Both the position numbers and the translations under genes were made by a program. Below are positions 1 through 13,300 of a stretch of DNA of 64,000 nt, one piece after another. Below the pieces are notes generated by a model. The model saw only the letters and a list, made by a program, of their open reading frames with translations. It was not told where the DNA came from and made no database searches. Numbering within the stretch: the stretch's first letter is position 1; every line of letters starts with the position of its first letter. The DNA comes from Lunularia cruciata (lineage: Eukaryota; Streptophyta; Marchantiopsida; Lunulariales; Lunulariaceae), in contig OX419759.1 in NCBI GenBank assembly GCA_948567375.1, positions 37,786,593-37,850,592 on the forward strand, given 5' to 3'.

Positions 1-2251
1 TGAATTAATATCTCCTGCGTGCGTGCAGTCGACTGCGAACGATTGATTTGATCTGCAAAATAGCAGCACTCCCAGAATTGAATTCTGTACTGCTCCGCTC
101 AAATTTGCAAGGACTTCGTACTGTCTCACTTTCAGGAAGATTTCGACCGAAACTAAGGAGTCAATAAGCAGAGACTGACCAACAGACAGAATGATGGTCT
201 CCGACGAGGCAAGGAAAGCAGGAGGCAGCGGTAGACGTGTGGGAGCGAGTGGGCTGATGCTCCGGGATCAAATGAGTGCAGGAGAGGAGGAAATCTTCCT
301 ATAAAGTGACGATCGCGTAAAGCAGATGACAGAGTGCAGAGCTGTGCAGATGGTGAGCTTGAGTGAGTTAGTGCTTCCGGCGGAGAGAGTGGGATAGTTA
401 GCGTCCTCAAGCGATCCCTTTATCCTGGCAGCCTGTAATCCATAAATCACGAGTCACCAGTTACTCCTACAAATCTTTGTCTGTCTCTTGCCCTTGGTAT
501 AAGCTTCAAATTCAGATCTCTCGCCATCACTTTCTCCACTAGCCCATTCAAGCTAGAGAGCAGCATTTGTCATATTGTCACCTGCGCCGCCAGTATTTTG
601 TTCCCTCACTCGGAACTTGTCTTCTTACTTGCACCAACTGGCACCAGTGTCTTGTGCGATTGAAACACTACGGCCAGCGCATGGTGACGGAGGTTCAAAG
701 TGTGAGACAGGCTGGTCCATAGGGAAAAGCAAAGAAAAAGCAGAATTCTGCACTCTCTGCCCAGCCCTGCCCGCTACTGCTTCTGGGGCCACCACCACCG
801 TGGTCTGCTCAAAACGATTCCTGCCTTGCCTCTTCCCCTTCTTTTCCCTTTGGCCGGCAGCCAACGAGCCTTGGCCCGGCCGGCGAAGTCTAATCTCTCC
901 ATAGAATACATGGCGATTCTCGTCTATTCCACTCGACTTGCTTAGAAATATCCTTCGTCCCCAAATCCAATCAACTCAGCAGTAGCAAAATAAATCAAGC
1001 GCTTCTTCCACAACAGGGAAGATCGAGTTCAATAAAGCGACTGCAGCTCCTCAGGGCACGACGAACGAGACCAGTCAAAAGGATGTTTCACTAGAGATAG
1101 ATCTGTCACAGACCAGTAAAACGTCAAAAGCGATAGAAGCTATATATTCATGCTCTCCAGGTTTTCCTCTAAACCTGTATCTCGAAGGAATCCAAGGTGG
1201 TAGTAAAAGGCCAAAACAACAGTTGCCGATATCTTTTGACGATGCTTTCTAATGAAGATGAAATGCAATATTCATGTTTGAGAGGAAGAAGTAGATAACA
1301 GTGCCAGGCAAACACTATGCCCAACAACCCGCTATTGATGATGACTAAGCTGTAAAGTTCTGCCAATTGGCATAGCTGCAAGCAATGGAGCTTGTCGACA
1401 TGAGTTAAAAAGGAAATGCATAGGTCACCAGGGTCCAACTTTGCAACTCCTGTGGCCAGACCTCTCTGGGATATTTTGTAGAGTATCTCTGACTGCAGAA
1501 CACTCGCTATCAAGATAAAGATCAGGTGAGCACTTAACAACCGCACTCTCCGGGCAGCAACTACGCACAGCACACTGAAGCAAAGCAAAATTCATGTAAA
1601 GATACCGAGTACACAAGGCGGGATGACAGGAACTGAAACTTGCGAACACATTGTTGAATAGAAACGAAATTCAATTCATGTCATGATTTCTTTACTCCTC
1701 TGACAAAGCATCAAATTCTGATGCTCCGACGTTAGTTACACTACTGCAATAGGTGTAAACCGGCTACTTTGTGTCCTGTAATCAATTGTTTCTATTTACA
1801 CTACCGCAGGGCAAATCCGTAGCACAAGAGAAGAGTCAGGCCTACAAGATAGTTTGGTTCTCACTAGAATGTACATACTGCAAAAGGCCAGTACTCCAGT
1901 GTTCGAGTAGAACTCTGAAACATGGGATGGATTCTATGAGCATGACAATGGAAATTTGAGATCTATCACCACTAAACAGGTACTTTGATATGTTCGTACA
2001 AACTTGTCGTTGAACTGTCAAGTTACTTTTTCAATGATCGTCCGATACTCCATGCTGAAATGTCTCCATCCACAAACGCTTCATAGGAAACGTTCCCGAC
2101 ATAATTTCCAGGTTCTCCAGGTTTACGTTCAACTTTTGCCAACTTCCTTTTCTTCACCGAAGGACGCGATCCGACCCGACAGCTCTGTCAAAACGCAGGT
2201 ACGTAATGGGGCATTTCAGCTCCACCATAATGAATATCTAAAGCTGACTTC
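1..2251. other. Left-edge region without a recognisable gene
   Basis: I find no protein family here on either strand. The open frames present (for example 139 codons on the minus strand at 1169-1588 and 109 codons on the plus strand at 575-904) have no recognisable motif, and I treat them as chance. The part next to position 2252 is probably the 3' untranslated and downstream region of the minus-strand splicing-factor gene. The rest may be promoter or untranslated sequence of a gene beyond the left edge. Confidence 0.4.
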
Positions 2252-5080
2252 TCACCCGCCAACAACGCCTTCTTCTTTGCCCAGGGCTACCACAACCTTT
2301 TTGAGGATAGCCTCAACTGGCTGATGGGCATTTTCGACAGCTTTTGAGACACGGGTCCACCTTTCTCCATGCCTAGGCTCCGCTGCTGAGCATCGTTTTA
2401 GCACCTCCTGCTGTTGCTCATCACCTCCGTGTTGTAGCTCGAATTTGTACAACTGTGCCCAAAAGTCCCCTACATCAGGTGCTAGTGTGACTGCACGGTT
2501 AAGCCAGTTCCTTGCTTTGTCAACCTTCCGATCATGCCAAAAGAGCTTGGCAACTGCTGCAATGACAAAGGGATCGTGGTCACATCTTTTCAAAGCATCA
2601 ACACTCTTTGTCTTCCTCTGCTGCCTAGGTGCCATCTCGATGGACTCAGCCCAAAGCAGACCACTAGATGGACACTCTTGGAGGGCCTTCGCCATAAGAA
2701 CTTCGGCTTCCTTCTTGTTACCACCTCGTGCTTCTGCTCTAATAGCTGCCAGCCACAACTCAGGGTTGTGTTGGTTCTTCAGTCGTCCTTTTGTTAGGAC
2801 AGCTCTTGCTTTACTCAATCCTCCTATTTTTTCCTCCAAGTGAGAGGCACATAACCAAAGAGGAGTACTATTAGGGCAATGTCTAAGAGCCCTGTCATAT
2901 ACATCTCTCGCAGTATCTAAGTTGCCAAGGCGATCTTCCAATTGTCCAAGCATCAACCAAAGCTTGTGAAATTCAGGAAATCGTTGTAGCGCTTCTTCCA
3001 GTAACGCCTTCTCCTCCTTCACATTGCCCAGCTCTCGTTCCACAATGGCTGACTTCATCCAAACTCTCTCAGTCCCTCCCCTCTCTCGAGCCTTACCAAG
3101 AAGCATTCTTGCTCTTTCTGGTTCATGATTTTCAAATTCTAGCTTGAACGCTGCCAACCAAATCTCCTCAGAATTAGGAATAGCCATATTTGCCTCTTCC
3201 AGAATAGCCCGAGCAGAGGGGACATCTCCAGCTAACCACTTCTCTTTGGCACCCATGAGCCAAAGTACTTCCGCCTGTGGGCAATACCCTACTGCCTTCT
3301 TCAATAAAATATCCAGAGACTCTCTGGTTCCGTGACTCTTTTCGAGTTGTGCTGCTTTGAGCCATACACTTTTCTTGCCTGGAAAGACGCTCAAAGCATG
3401 CGCATAAACAGCTCTCGCTGTTTCAACTGAACCTCTCTTCTTGCACTCGTCGGCATCTGCAACCCATGTCCTCTTCCTGTCTTCCTCTTCAACCCCAATT
3501 CCTACAGTGGACCGAATTATTGCTCGACATGTTGCCACGGATCCTGCTCTTTCTGATGCTTCAGCCTCTTTCATCCATGCCTCCCTGTCAATTACCACAC
3601 CTTGTGCTTGGAGAGACCGAATTGCCCTGTCTACAATTTTCACAACCATAGCCGCATTTCCATTTGCCTCTTCCAACTTTGCAGCAGTAATCCAAATGGT
3701 GGGTTCAGTTGGGATCGTCTCGCGTGCTTTGTTCAAAACCCTCTTCGCATTCTCATACGTCTCCAAACGAGCAAGGGCCAGCCATAGCTCCACATGAAGC
3801 GGACAACATTCAACAGCTCGATTAAGGAGAACTCTAGCGTCATCCTCGTTTGCCAGCTCCACTACTGCTTTCCACAACCTAACAGAGTCCGGAATATGCT
3901 CCAAAGCCTTTCTTAGAACCCTACTCTTCGCAATATCATCATGCTCTAATCGAGCAGCCTGCATCCAGAGCTTGACTGAATTAGGAATAGCCTTAACACC
4001 TCTTGCCAATACGGCCTTGGCATTATCAGGTGTAGCCAGTCTACAACTTTCCAGCCACACATCCTCGTTTCTCGGACACTCATCACAACCTCTTTGAATA
4101 AAATCCCGCGCAGCTCCAATCTTCCCAGCAACCTCTTCCAGTCTCGCAGCAGCAATCCATCCGGGAGCGTGCTTAGGGTTAGTTTGAATTACGGACTTCA
4201 GCAGCAGTCGAGCTTTCTTAATGTCGGAAATTTCCGCATCACTTGTAATCTTCATACTTTTCAAATCCGTGAGATAACCTTTAGGGTCGACAACAGTCAA
4301 TCCACTCACGGAATCAGACAATCGGTCGAGTTTCAAGGAGAGCACAGTACCCCTACCCTCTCCTACAGCAGTGAGATCTGTTACAGGAGTTTGTCCATAG
4401 GGAGTCTCAGTTCCATTCGCAGCTCTACTCCTCGGGTCCAGAGCAGTGACATGTTCTTGTTCCTGCTTGGCTCTCTCCAACAAAGTATCAGGAACAGGAA
4501 TAAAACTCTCAAACCGCTTCTTCTTGTTCCTTAGCGAGTAATCACCAATTTCGGGAATGCTCTCCCACTCTTGAGTGGACAATGTTACCAATTTTCGTTT
4601 CAAATCCGCGAACTGCTCTGTAATCTTAGGGTTTGAGGCCCTGTACTTCTCTATCTCCTTCTTTAATCTGGCTTCTCGTCTATCCTTTCTCCTGGAATCC
4701 ATCCGCTTATCGATACTCTCCCAAACAGCATCAGCTTCCTTATCATCCTCATCATACTCTCCGGTGGCAAACAATCCAACATCATTTCCTTCAAACTCGT
4801 CAAATTTCTGGTTCTCATCATATCCCTTCTCTTCTGCTTCCTCCTCCTCCTCCTCAACCCCACCCTTACCCCTCCCCCGTCCAGCTCCAACCGGAGGCGC
4901 ACCAGCTCCTCCGATCGTAGTCGCTGCCCTATCAGGCAAATCCGGAGCTGCTCTTGCAGGACCAATATCAGACCTAGTGGTAAACCCTGTGGCTCCCCTT
5001 CCTAGTCCAGCGACATAATTGGGAGGCGGCCTCGTGTTAAGAAAATCCAGCCGAGGTTTAGGTAACACAGGGGCCTGCAT
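2252..5080 (-). CDS. STA1: PRP6/STA1-type pre-mRNA splicing factor, intronless
   Basis: A single uninterrupted 942-codon frame encodes a U5 snRNP-associated PRP6 homologue (human PRPF6, plant STABILIZED1), which helps assemble the U4/U6.U5 tri-snRNP in the nucleus. Residues 22-43 carry the PRP1_N signature ([19 protein letters not shown]). A run of Glu follows at about 75-84, then the conserved [17 protein letters not shown] segment and the block [18 protein letters not shown]. From about residue 290 to the end there are repeated HAT/TPR-like helical units with the W-(x)2-AA-(x)-LE pattern. The ATG at 5078-5080 fits because the conserved N-terminus begins at once (residues 10-43). The length matches human PRPF6. 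Arabidopsis STA1 is longer, with an extra N-terminal ubiquitin-like part that is absent here. The call is firm at family level, and the symbol follows plant usage. Confidence 0.95.
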   Translation of the reverse strand: MQAPVLPKPRLDFLNTRPPPNYVAGLGRGATGFTTRSDIGPARAAPDLPDRAATTIGGAGAPPVGAGRGRGKGGVEEEEEEAEEKGYDENQKFDEFEGNDVGLFATGEYDEDDKEADAVWESIDKRMDSRRKDRREARLKKEIEKYRASNPKITEQFADLKRKLVTLSTQEWESIPEIGDYSLRNKKKRFESFIPVPDTLLERAKQEQEHVTALDPRSRAANGTETPYGQTPVTDLTAVGEGRGTVLSLKLDRLSDSVSGLTVVDPKGYLTDLKSMKITSDAEISDIKKARLLLKSVIQTNPKHAPGWIAAARLEEVAGKIGAARDFIQRGCDECPRNEDVWLESCRLATPDNAKAVLARGVKAIPNSVKLWMQAARLEHDDIAKSRVLRKALEHIPDSVRLWKAVVELANEDDARVLLNRAVECCPLHVELWLALARLETYENAKRVLNKARETIPTEPTIWITAAKLEEANGNAAMVVKIVDRAIRSLQAQGVVIDREAWMKEAEASERAGSVATCRAIIRSTVGIGVEEEDRKRTWVADADECKKRGSVETARAVYAHALSVFPGKKSVWLKAAQLEKSHGTRESLDILLKKAVGYCPQAEVLWLMGAKEKWLAGDVPSARAILEEANMAIPNSEEIWLAAFKLEFENHEPERARMLLGKARERGGTERVWMKSAIVERELGNVKEEKALLEEALQRFPEFHKLWLMLGQLEDRLGNLDTARDVYDRALRHCPNSTPLWLCASHLEEKIGGLSKARAVLTKGRLKNQHNPELWLAAIRAEARGGNKKEAEVLMAKALQECPSSGLLWAESIEMAPRQQRKTKSVDALKRCDHDPFVIAAVAKLFWHDRKVDKARNWLNRAVTLAPDVGDFWAQLYKFELQHGGDEQQQEVLKRCSAAEPRHGERWTRVSKAVENAHQPVEAILKKVVVALGKEEGVVGG

Positions 5081-5688
5081 TGTGAAATCGTCTTCTCTTC
5101 AAATCTCAATACCTTCCAGAATAAAAACCCTGATTGCAATCTCCAGCAGCCAGCACAATATTCCCTCTAATTCCCTACTCAGACTACCGACAATATCCAC
5201 GATATCACCAGTCACTGTGAAGCTTTCAAGACAAGTACTGGAGCTCGAGTCCTCCCTGGCAGTAAAACCCCTAGATGTGATTCCCAGCAGTCACAGAAAC
5301 AAGCACAACAGTCTCTGTACCTTCCTGCTCCGACCACCGACTGCACAAAATAACCAGTCCTTGGAAAGCTGCCGAAACGAGGACTCGCCTACAGCTTCTC
5401 TTATGACCAGTCTTCCCCGCTACGGATCCTGCGAACACAAAGTATGGGCGAATTGTGCAGCTCCTCGTGGTGCTTCCACTCCAAGTGGTCGACTCGAGAA
5501 CCCGTTCGATCCTCTTCTCTATATTTCTTTTGACACAAGTTTCGCGATTTGTGGGAGGTTGTGTCCACCTTCTGCAGCCGGTGGACAATTACGCTAAGTT
5601 CTCCTTTCCTTTCTGGTTTACTTGCTGTAGACGGTGGGCTCTTACAACTGTTTTCATAAAAAATTACTTTATTCTATGAAAGCTTTTT
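5081..5688. promoter_or_regulatory. Upstream region of the splicing-factor gene
   Basis: This is the 600 bp before the minus-strand ATG at 5080, so it should hold the 5' untranslated region and promoter. Open frames on both strands (such as 5019-5597 plus) have no recognisable protein content and overlap the first codons of the real gene. No clear TATA or telo-box element was found. A near match to the telo box (AAACCCTG) lies near 5126. Confidence 0.35.
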
Positions 5689-5837
5689 AAAGATTATTAG
5701 TAGGTAAGAAGGCGACCGCCTGGAAAAAACGAAGGATGGGGAGACCCCATTAAGCCGTACAAGGGAGAGAAAAAAAAAAAGGTAAAATGGAGCTAAGCCC
5801 CGATAGAGATTATTGGGATTATTAAAGATTATTAGTA
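5689..5837 (-). mobile_element. Solo 3'-tail insertion with 14-bp target-site duplication
   Basis: The 14-mer AAAGATTATTAGTA occurs at 5689-5702 and again at 5824-5837, enclosing 121 bp. Read on the minus strand, the insert contains the same tail as the larger retroelement at 18.4-20.6 kb. It has CTCTAT, a GGGGC/GCTCC stem, a T-rich and CTCTCCCTTGTACGG stretch, an ATGGGG/CCCCAT stem, and the end GCGGTCGCCTTCTTACC directly abutting the duplication. The clean duplication and end show retroposition of about 100 bp of tail. An extra 15 bp of AAT-rich sequence sits between the far duplication and CTCTAT, resembling the target itself. Confidence 0.85.
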
Positions 5838-6323
5838 CACAAACTACCATTCCTGGCAAAGAAACTACAAATTTACTGGTAACACAATTGTTTGGGAAAA
5901 TTCATTTTCTGCGCATAATTATTAATTAGGAGCGCTTCCTCTAATTTATATTCCCCAACCCGAATTGAAGGACTTACGATAGCAACTCCTGCAGTCCCCC
6001 AAAGTAGTCCAAATATATAAGATTTAAGGGTTAAAACGTCTTAGAAATAACGATTTAAGGCTATAAAATCGTACAACTTGATATGCAGTTTGAGGGTACA
6101 CCTAGTAAGTACCAAATATCCAAATGAAATTTTCAAGAATGACTAAGCAGATTAAAACTTGAATGATAATAAGAAGATATTCTATGAGCTACTCGAGTTG
6201 GAAAGTCTCGGACAAATGAGCAGTGCTACATTCGCATTTATGCTTGCACCTACTGGCAAACCGCTGTCCAATCTGGTTTGTGAAGTCCAGTTGATAGTAG
6301 ATTGCTTGAAGTTTGGGTGTCAT
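5838..6323. other. AT-rich spacer, nothing recognised
   Basis: Intergenic AT-rich sequence between the solo retroelement tail and the hairpin pair. I see no coding potential, repeat or RNA gene here. Confidence 0.4.
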
Positions 6324-6468
6324 ACACGTATGTAACCACCAAATCCCACGACATTCAAAATACAGATGTCATGGAATTACCCTGGTATTGGAAATGGCAG
6401 GCAACAACAGGGTAATTTCCATGACAACTGTATTTTTCATGTCGTGGGATTTGGGGGTTACTACGTGT
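6324..6468. repeat. Long hairpin 1 (about 60-bp arms, 23-nt loop)
   Basis: The left arm from about 6324 to 6384 is the near-perfect reverse complement of 6408-6468. Both arms read ACACGTA, then GTAACC, then CCAAATCCCACGACAT, then AATACAG, then TGTCATGGAA, then TTACCCTG, with only a handful of mismatches and single-base bulges. The loop is 6385-6407. A foldback of this size and quality suits either a MITE or a microRNA/siRNA precursor. It lies about 900 bp downstream of the FGAM synthase stop and about 1.2 kb upstream of the splicing-factor start. Confidence 0.85.
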
Positions 6469-6473
6469 TGCAG

Positions 6474-6663
6474 CATTCTTTATCAACTTGTTACTCTTCT
6501 CTGTAGTTTGTTTTATATAATCAAAACCATTCAATTGTTGTAAATATGATATGTTCGCTTGTTTACTTTTGGTTGTGGGGGGTTGCGGGGATCATATTTA
6601 CAACAAATGAATGGTTTCGATAAAAGAGAACTCCATAGAAGAGGAACAAATTGATAAAGAATG
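6474..6663. repeat. Long hairpin 2 (about 75-bp arms, 40-nt loop)
   Basis: The left arm 6474-6550 pairs with 6591-6663. Shared blocks include CATTCTTTATCAA, TTGTT-CTCTTCT, AAACCATTCA and TTGTTGTAAATATGAT, with small bulges between them. It starts only about 5 bp after hairpin 1 ends, so the two foldbacks may be one composite unit. The arms are more diverged than those of hairpin 1. Confidence 0.8.
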
Positions 6664-7384
6664 TTACACCTCGATCTCGACAAGAATCAAGGTATAACAC
6701 TATCTGTTATTGAAATACATTTCAAATCTCATCATTTCGTCCCTGGGGGAAAGGGAGCATGAGGTGGTGAGCAGTTGATCCTTCTCGACCTACACTACTG
6801 TACTAACGAAGAGTATTGTGAGAAGTACTTGCAACAAGCAGAAGTAAGTGAAACTGGGGAACGTTTTTCTGTCATACGGCGCCGACCAACCAGAGATGAC
6901 GCTTTCCATTGTCGCTTCACTCCTGGGAAAAAGCTGAAAGCTGGATGGTAAGTAAGCATCGCAATGTCGGCTCATTCAAATATCCAGTGACTCGGAAGAT
7001 CTATTCCATATCACGCTGTTGTAAGGTGTCAAGACAATGGTAGTGCTTCAATCGTCCACCCGATTGAAGCTGCAAACCGACTGAAATTCAACCAAGTCAC
7101 ATGATAAGTAGGAGGTATTTGTAGATGCAAAACGTCCCGCTTGTTTCGCAAAAGATAGATATTTGGAAATAAATCTCTTGAGGGACAATGAAGGTGCCGC
7201 GATGCTTTCTTTGCACGACAAGTCCTCAGGGTCATATTGATGATATACACGAAACTGCTACAACTACAAAACTCTCTGAACTCCCACTTGATTTTCAGGT
7301 GGGTCAAGGAGCCATGGAATCCCATTGAAGGTGGGAACATGTAAAATTTCGAACAAGATCATCAGACTGCACGTACCGACAGGC
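6664..7384. other. Downstream region of the FGAM synthase gene
   Basis: About 700 bp between hairpin 2 and the FGAM synthase stop codon. Short open frames (for example 103 codons minus at 7029-7340) show no family resemblance. It is likely 3' untranslated and downstream sequence of the purine gene. Confidence 0.4.
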
Positions 7385-10300
7385 TTATTCTTCACACCAC
7401 TCCCGGGCATTCTGAAACATTTTCAACCAAGGGCTTGGACCACTGGGGTCTAAGTTGGACCATTCCTTGGGATACCAGGGAAACTGCCACATCATGAAAC
7501 ACCTCTCAGGATGTGGCATGACTGCCAGATGACGGCCATCCGGAGAACATAGTGCAGCTATGCCCTGGGGTGAACCATTGGGGTTGAATGGATAAGCTTC
7601 CGTTACTTCCCCCGAATCATCACAGTATCTAATTGGTGCAAGAGAAGACTTTAGTACTTCAGCTTTGATCTCTGCATCAGGGAATAATGCCCTACCTTCA
7701 CCGTGGGCGACCCAAATCCCAACTTTAGTCCCCTCCATACCTTGCAGCATAAGAGCTGGGGACTTCTCGATCTTAACAGAGGAGAATCTGCACTCAAATC
7801 GTCCAGATTCATTGTGAACGAACCTAGGTTGTGCTGTATCACCACCTGCACCAAGAGTTCCTCCAACATCCGCTCCGGGGACCCATCCAAGCAAAGCCAT
7901 CAATTGACAACCGTTGCAGACACCAAGACTGAATGTGTCTGGTCGATTGTAGAAAGTTTGAAACTGCACAAACATAATCCAGATTGTTACCATATTGTTT
8001 ATATGCAAACTACTGCGTATACACACAACAGTCCAAACGAACTAGGTCTCAAGTTCAGCGTCCTAATATATTCCTTTTCCTCTATCATGTACTGTTCAGA
8101 ATAACCAGATTTGCATCATCATACAGGCAATCTTTCGGGCGGAAACAAGGATTTAGTTTGATCATTTTACCTCGTTTAGAAGGCCTTCATTGAACCGGAT
8201 TGTGCCGGCCCATCCTTTGGCCGAGTCTAATACATCGGCGTAGCTAAAACCACCCACGAATACTATACCCTTAAATTCCTTCAGTGTTGCTTTGCCTGCC
8301 AAAAGATCTGACATGGCAACATCCCAGGGTTCAAAACCGGCAGCCAGAGCCATGGCAGCCATTTCTCGGTCCCCATTGCTACCTTCTTCCCTGATGATAG
8401 CTACTTTGGGCTTAGACGTGCTGTTCATGTACTTCTCATCTGTTTTCCTTGGCGTGAAGGAGAGATCCCATACCGGTGTAGTTCTGTGCTTTAATCCCTC
8501 CTGCTCTTGTTTAACACATGATTCCAGCCTCTGCAATTTCTCAAGAGTAAAGCTAGTCTCTTCCCACAAGTCCCGAAGGTGAGCTGTGGGCTTATCCAAA
8601 TGCACCTCTCCATCAATTGAAATAACGATCTTGGGATCACTAGTGACGTGTCCAATAAGACTGCATGAGACGCCGGCTGCTTTGAGTTCAGAGAGAACTG
8701 CATCCTTTTCACTGCAGTTCACCTTCATAATATTCACGACACAGGTTACTCCAGTGATGTGCTCCTACCTACTTAACTTGAAGAGAAAGTCCAACACGCT
8801 AACCTTAAGATAGGAAAACACCTGAACCGTAGCTAATCCAGTATACGCTCCGTGAATCATATAGATCCTCAATGCACTGAATGTCCCAAGAGCATCCTAA
8901 AGTTCAGTCAATTAATCCTTGATAACCAGACTCGGGTATCATAAGTACCTCCAATAGAAGGCCAAGCTCCTCCGCGAAGAGAGTTGCAAAAGGAGCAAGC
9001 TTGGGATTAGCATTAGTTGCTGAAGGCAAGTCCACGGCAAGACCACAGTTTCCAGCGAAAGCCATTTCAGACAAAGCAGTAATGATTCCACCATCGCTGA
9101 TGTCATGCCCAGCTGCAATAGCCCTCCTATCAAGCAAGACCTGCGCAAATTCATGAAATAGCTGAGACGAGATCCTACGAGAAAGTCCTCCACTAAGACA
9201 GACAAAAATTAGATACACCGACTTTACGTGTATAATTCCTCTAACGGCTGCCAAACTTCCACTGAAGGGAAACTGATTTTACAGACCTGAACTGCATCAA
9301 ATGCTGCTTTCAGATGGTGAATGTCGTCGATGTCAGGAGATACATCACCTATCTGCAAGAGAAGAAATCAGTATTCAGGGTGCCGTGGAGTCAGTACCAG
9401 CTTTAGTTTCTAGAACAAGCCGTGGTAGCTTTCAAGTTAAAAGTAGATAAAGGAGGATGAAACATGGTACTTGTATGCGGCAATGACGAAAGACAAGCTA
9501 GAAACCAGTACCTGATCGTAAACTTGAGCCAGAGCTGAACCACCAAGGCGGCGTTCACCGTTCGCTAGATCAATGTGCAATAGAACTCCTTCATCTCCAA
9601 GCTGATACAAAAGAGAATTTAGAGGGAAATCAACTCAAAGGATAAAGTAAAGTTGGGTTGACTTTCGATATTAATTGGGGTACCTTCCACCACTCATGCT
9701 TTCTAAAAAGACCAACACAAGGTTAGAACAAGGTTCCATACCCACGTAAGACTGGACAAGACATGACATAAAGAACGATGTATGAGAAACAAGGCCCCCA
9801 CCTGACAGTATATATACCAACTTCATACAGCTCTAATAGCCTAAGATGAAACCGAACATGGCAGCTAAGACCTGTAATAAAACTCGCAATAAAACCCAGC
9901 AATGCTAAAGATAAAGTACCTTCAGATCAGGGGTGACGGTCTTTGTGATATCAGGACAAGTAACATACGCGCTGATCACAAGATTCCCTGGTGCCTTCAC
10001 AGTCTCTCCTCCTGCTTGCGCAGCCATGGAAAGACTGTCTTTCCCTCCATCTATAGCTACTTCCAAAGCAATCATGGCTTCGCGAAGAGCCTCTGCAGCA
10101 TCATACATTGCGGCTCCTTCACCGTCAAGTTTGGCCGCATACATCCAATTCCCGCTAGCTTTCACGTCTTTCAACGCAGTGACCTTCGATAGGCCAGACA
10201 TGGAAAACCCATATGTCAGATGAAAACTGACGTGTCTATTTTCAGAGAAAGCACAGTCTGAAAGTTGAGATTGCACTGCTCAATACCTGCAATGTCATCT

Positions 10301-13300
10301 ATCAGCTAGCTGGAAATTGACCACCAGGTCTAAAGCAGATAGCCCTTTGAGATCAAAACAAGGGCTGAAAGGGCTCCAGATCCATCTCTACTTCACATCA
10401 ACCAAGAAAGTACCAGACCTTCGCCCAGACGAGATTGGTCAAGGACTCTCCAAGAGCTAATCTGGCCATAGCTTTAGCGTCCAACAAACCCTGTCAAAAT
10501 GAGCTCATGTCAGAGAAATTGAAACGAGAGATACAAAACAGCAACAGAGATTCACGCGGTTTACTTGTAGCTTCCAGAACAGACATGGCTGAGCAAGATA
10601 GAGCACCTTCAGAGGCTGTTCTCCTATTGCACATGCACCTCCGGTGATGCCTGTATGTGTCTGCAGAATAAAAAGTTCCAATTTATTGTCTGTGGAATGA
10701 CTCTCTTTCACGTCATTAAAAACTTGAAACTTTGCATCTAAGCGGATTTAAACATGGTAGAGTAGGGGAGCACCTGGCTGTAAACGGCGACGTCAGCTAG
10801 GGGCAGTTGAAGGGGTCCTACAGTCTGTTGTTGTGCCACCAATCCAGTAACACACCTATCCACCTGAGTATGAAGCAAACGTCCAAGGGTACTCTTTGTT
10901 AGTTACATTAAACTTCCACCTCGATGCAATGCCAAATTGAATATCAAGCGAACTGCGAAAATCAGTACCGGCTTGGAAACCGAGGTGGTCTTCGCTGGTT
11001 CTTAAGGATGATACCAGTATACCACACAATTTAGTAGGGGCAGCTTAGGACTTTCAAGTGTTTTCGCCGGAATCGTGAACCACCAGATAATGTCTGCTAG
11101 TTAAAGCAAGATCCACGAAGTGAATGAGAACATTTGAGATGGACTAACCTTGGTGGTCAGAAACCGCTTCGAGCAGACCGAAGGCAGGTGAAATACTCTG
11201 TTCAATGCCTCAAATACGGTTGTTCCTGGCGAAATATCTAAAGGCTCCAGTACCGGTTTTACTCTAGTGAAGTGATAGTTCTTTCTTGGCATATCTCCTA
11301 GAACCTGCAGCATTGCATCAATCACAATTCCTTATTTAGTCAAACTTCGAATGTGATTCCCATTGGAAAACCTTACCCAAAAAAACTCAAGCCCGGATCT
11401 TCAGATTCAAGAAGGTACATGTTTAAATATGACAAACAAGCCACCACAGGTGCAGCAGGAAATGTTAATTGTAAGAAATCTGAGTTTTGGATGCCCCACT
11501 GCAAGCTTGGATGCCCCACTGCATACAGAACTTGCAAATAGAATAGAAGGAGAGATTAATCGGACTCACCTTTTCGAGATCCAGGTCAACTGCAGGCCTG
11601 GGCTCCGGGAGGCCAGCAGCGGCTGCCTTGTTCCTCTCGTCGCTATCAACAAGTGTCACTCTCCCTGAACCACTGCCAAACGAAGTGTAGCAAGTTAGTT
11701 GCCAGTCCCTGTGATAAACAGGATAGAGTACATAGTGCGGCTTGCTTCTTCACGAGCTCAATGCGAAAACTTTTCCTGTCTGAACACACGCCTGGACTCC
11801 ATCAGTGATACTAAAAGCACTAGAGGCAGGTAAATATACCTGATACATCCAAGAACTGCCATTGATACACGCTCTCTCGCGCATATAGAACGCAACAAGG
11901 CTTCATTTTCAGGCCTAATGAGCATCGCGTCCTGGAGGGCAGCGACGTATGCTTAGTTCCAGTTTATCATACAAGGGAGACCGGCACTTCTGTAGTATAC
12001 GGTCAGCCAACAAATTACTACTACTGAAGGAACCACCCAGTACCGCAACTAACACAATTCTCTACTCAACGCTTGTAGGAAAAAATTTATGCTCATGCTA
12101 CACTGTTGAGAAGGTAACCGACACAATCTTTCCTTGGCATAAACGACAAGATAAAGCAGAATCCTATTCCTTACCTGTTCCTGGTACTCTGCTCCCCAAA
12201 TTTCCAGAACAGACATAGTCTTGTCACCCACAACTACAGAGCGTACATCAATTTCTGCACCCTGCAAGTCACGTGATTGAGGTGAGCACTAAGAAGAACA
12301 AACCTTCTGTCAACAAAATAAAAGCTAAATATTCCTGGTGTAAAATCCTTCCAATTTAGCTGTATGGTATGATTTTACCTTTGGATAGATGATCTCCTTC
12401 ACGACATTGCAGTTGCCTCCAGCGCCCTGATCGTGAATACTGACAATAGGATTTTGGTCACCCATCTCCACGCATGTGCGGACAACTCGGTAGAGTTTTT
12501 GTGCCATCTCCGCGTCTCCTCTTTGTACAGCATTGAAGTCCAGTTCGGCATTGTTCTGTCCACTTACCTGAGGCAAAGCAACGTTTCCATTCTGTCAGAC
12601 AAACACTTCTCTATTTCGAACACCAGTAATACTCTCTAAGAAGTATCGTAAAAAGACGAACTTCAGGAACGCTAGACAATAGAAAAAGGTACAACTCCCC
12701 AGGGCAGAATTAAATCTTGGATTGCTTGACATCGTATCCAATAGTAGGAGCACTACTCACCATACTAGATGCAGCACCACCTCCCATCCCAATACGATAC
12801 GCAGGTCCTCCGATCTGACTTGATCCCCACAGAACAATGAGAATGCTATTCCATGCCGTCAGTTAACAAACGCACTCAAAAAGCACAACCTGAAGTTCTC
12901 GTAATGCCGAACACCAATTCAAACAGAAGAAAGGCCGAAAATTCTATAAGCTCTCTACATGGTAATCGATTGCACCTTTACAACAAGCATTCCCACTTCA
13001 GGATCCTCTTTCACTAAGTGCTGATGATCAATTTGGCCAATTCCGGCACTGAACATGATTGGTTTAAGCCACTCCCTTCGCTCTCCATTCAAAAGTCGCA
13101 TGCCAAATGTACGGGTATAACCCTGCAGTCACACGAAACAAAACTCGAGAAAATTATGAAAGCAGTACTCTAATATTTTTCCCAAGAAGAGTTCTCAGTA
13201 TCAGCAACGTATTTGACGAGCCTACGAAAACCATTCCTTCTCTCCAGCATATCTCCAGGCGACTATAACCTACAAATTGTGTCTTGATAACAACATATCT

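Noticed and set aside
1169-1588. 139-codon minus-strand frame with hydrophobic stretches
   Set aside because: No recognisable family, no splice context and Cys/Leu-rich composition typical of chance frames.
3144-5018. Plus-strand open frames across the splicing-factor gene
   Set aside because: They are antisense shadows of a strongly conserved minus-strand protein, with Ser/Pro-rich composition and no domains.
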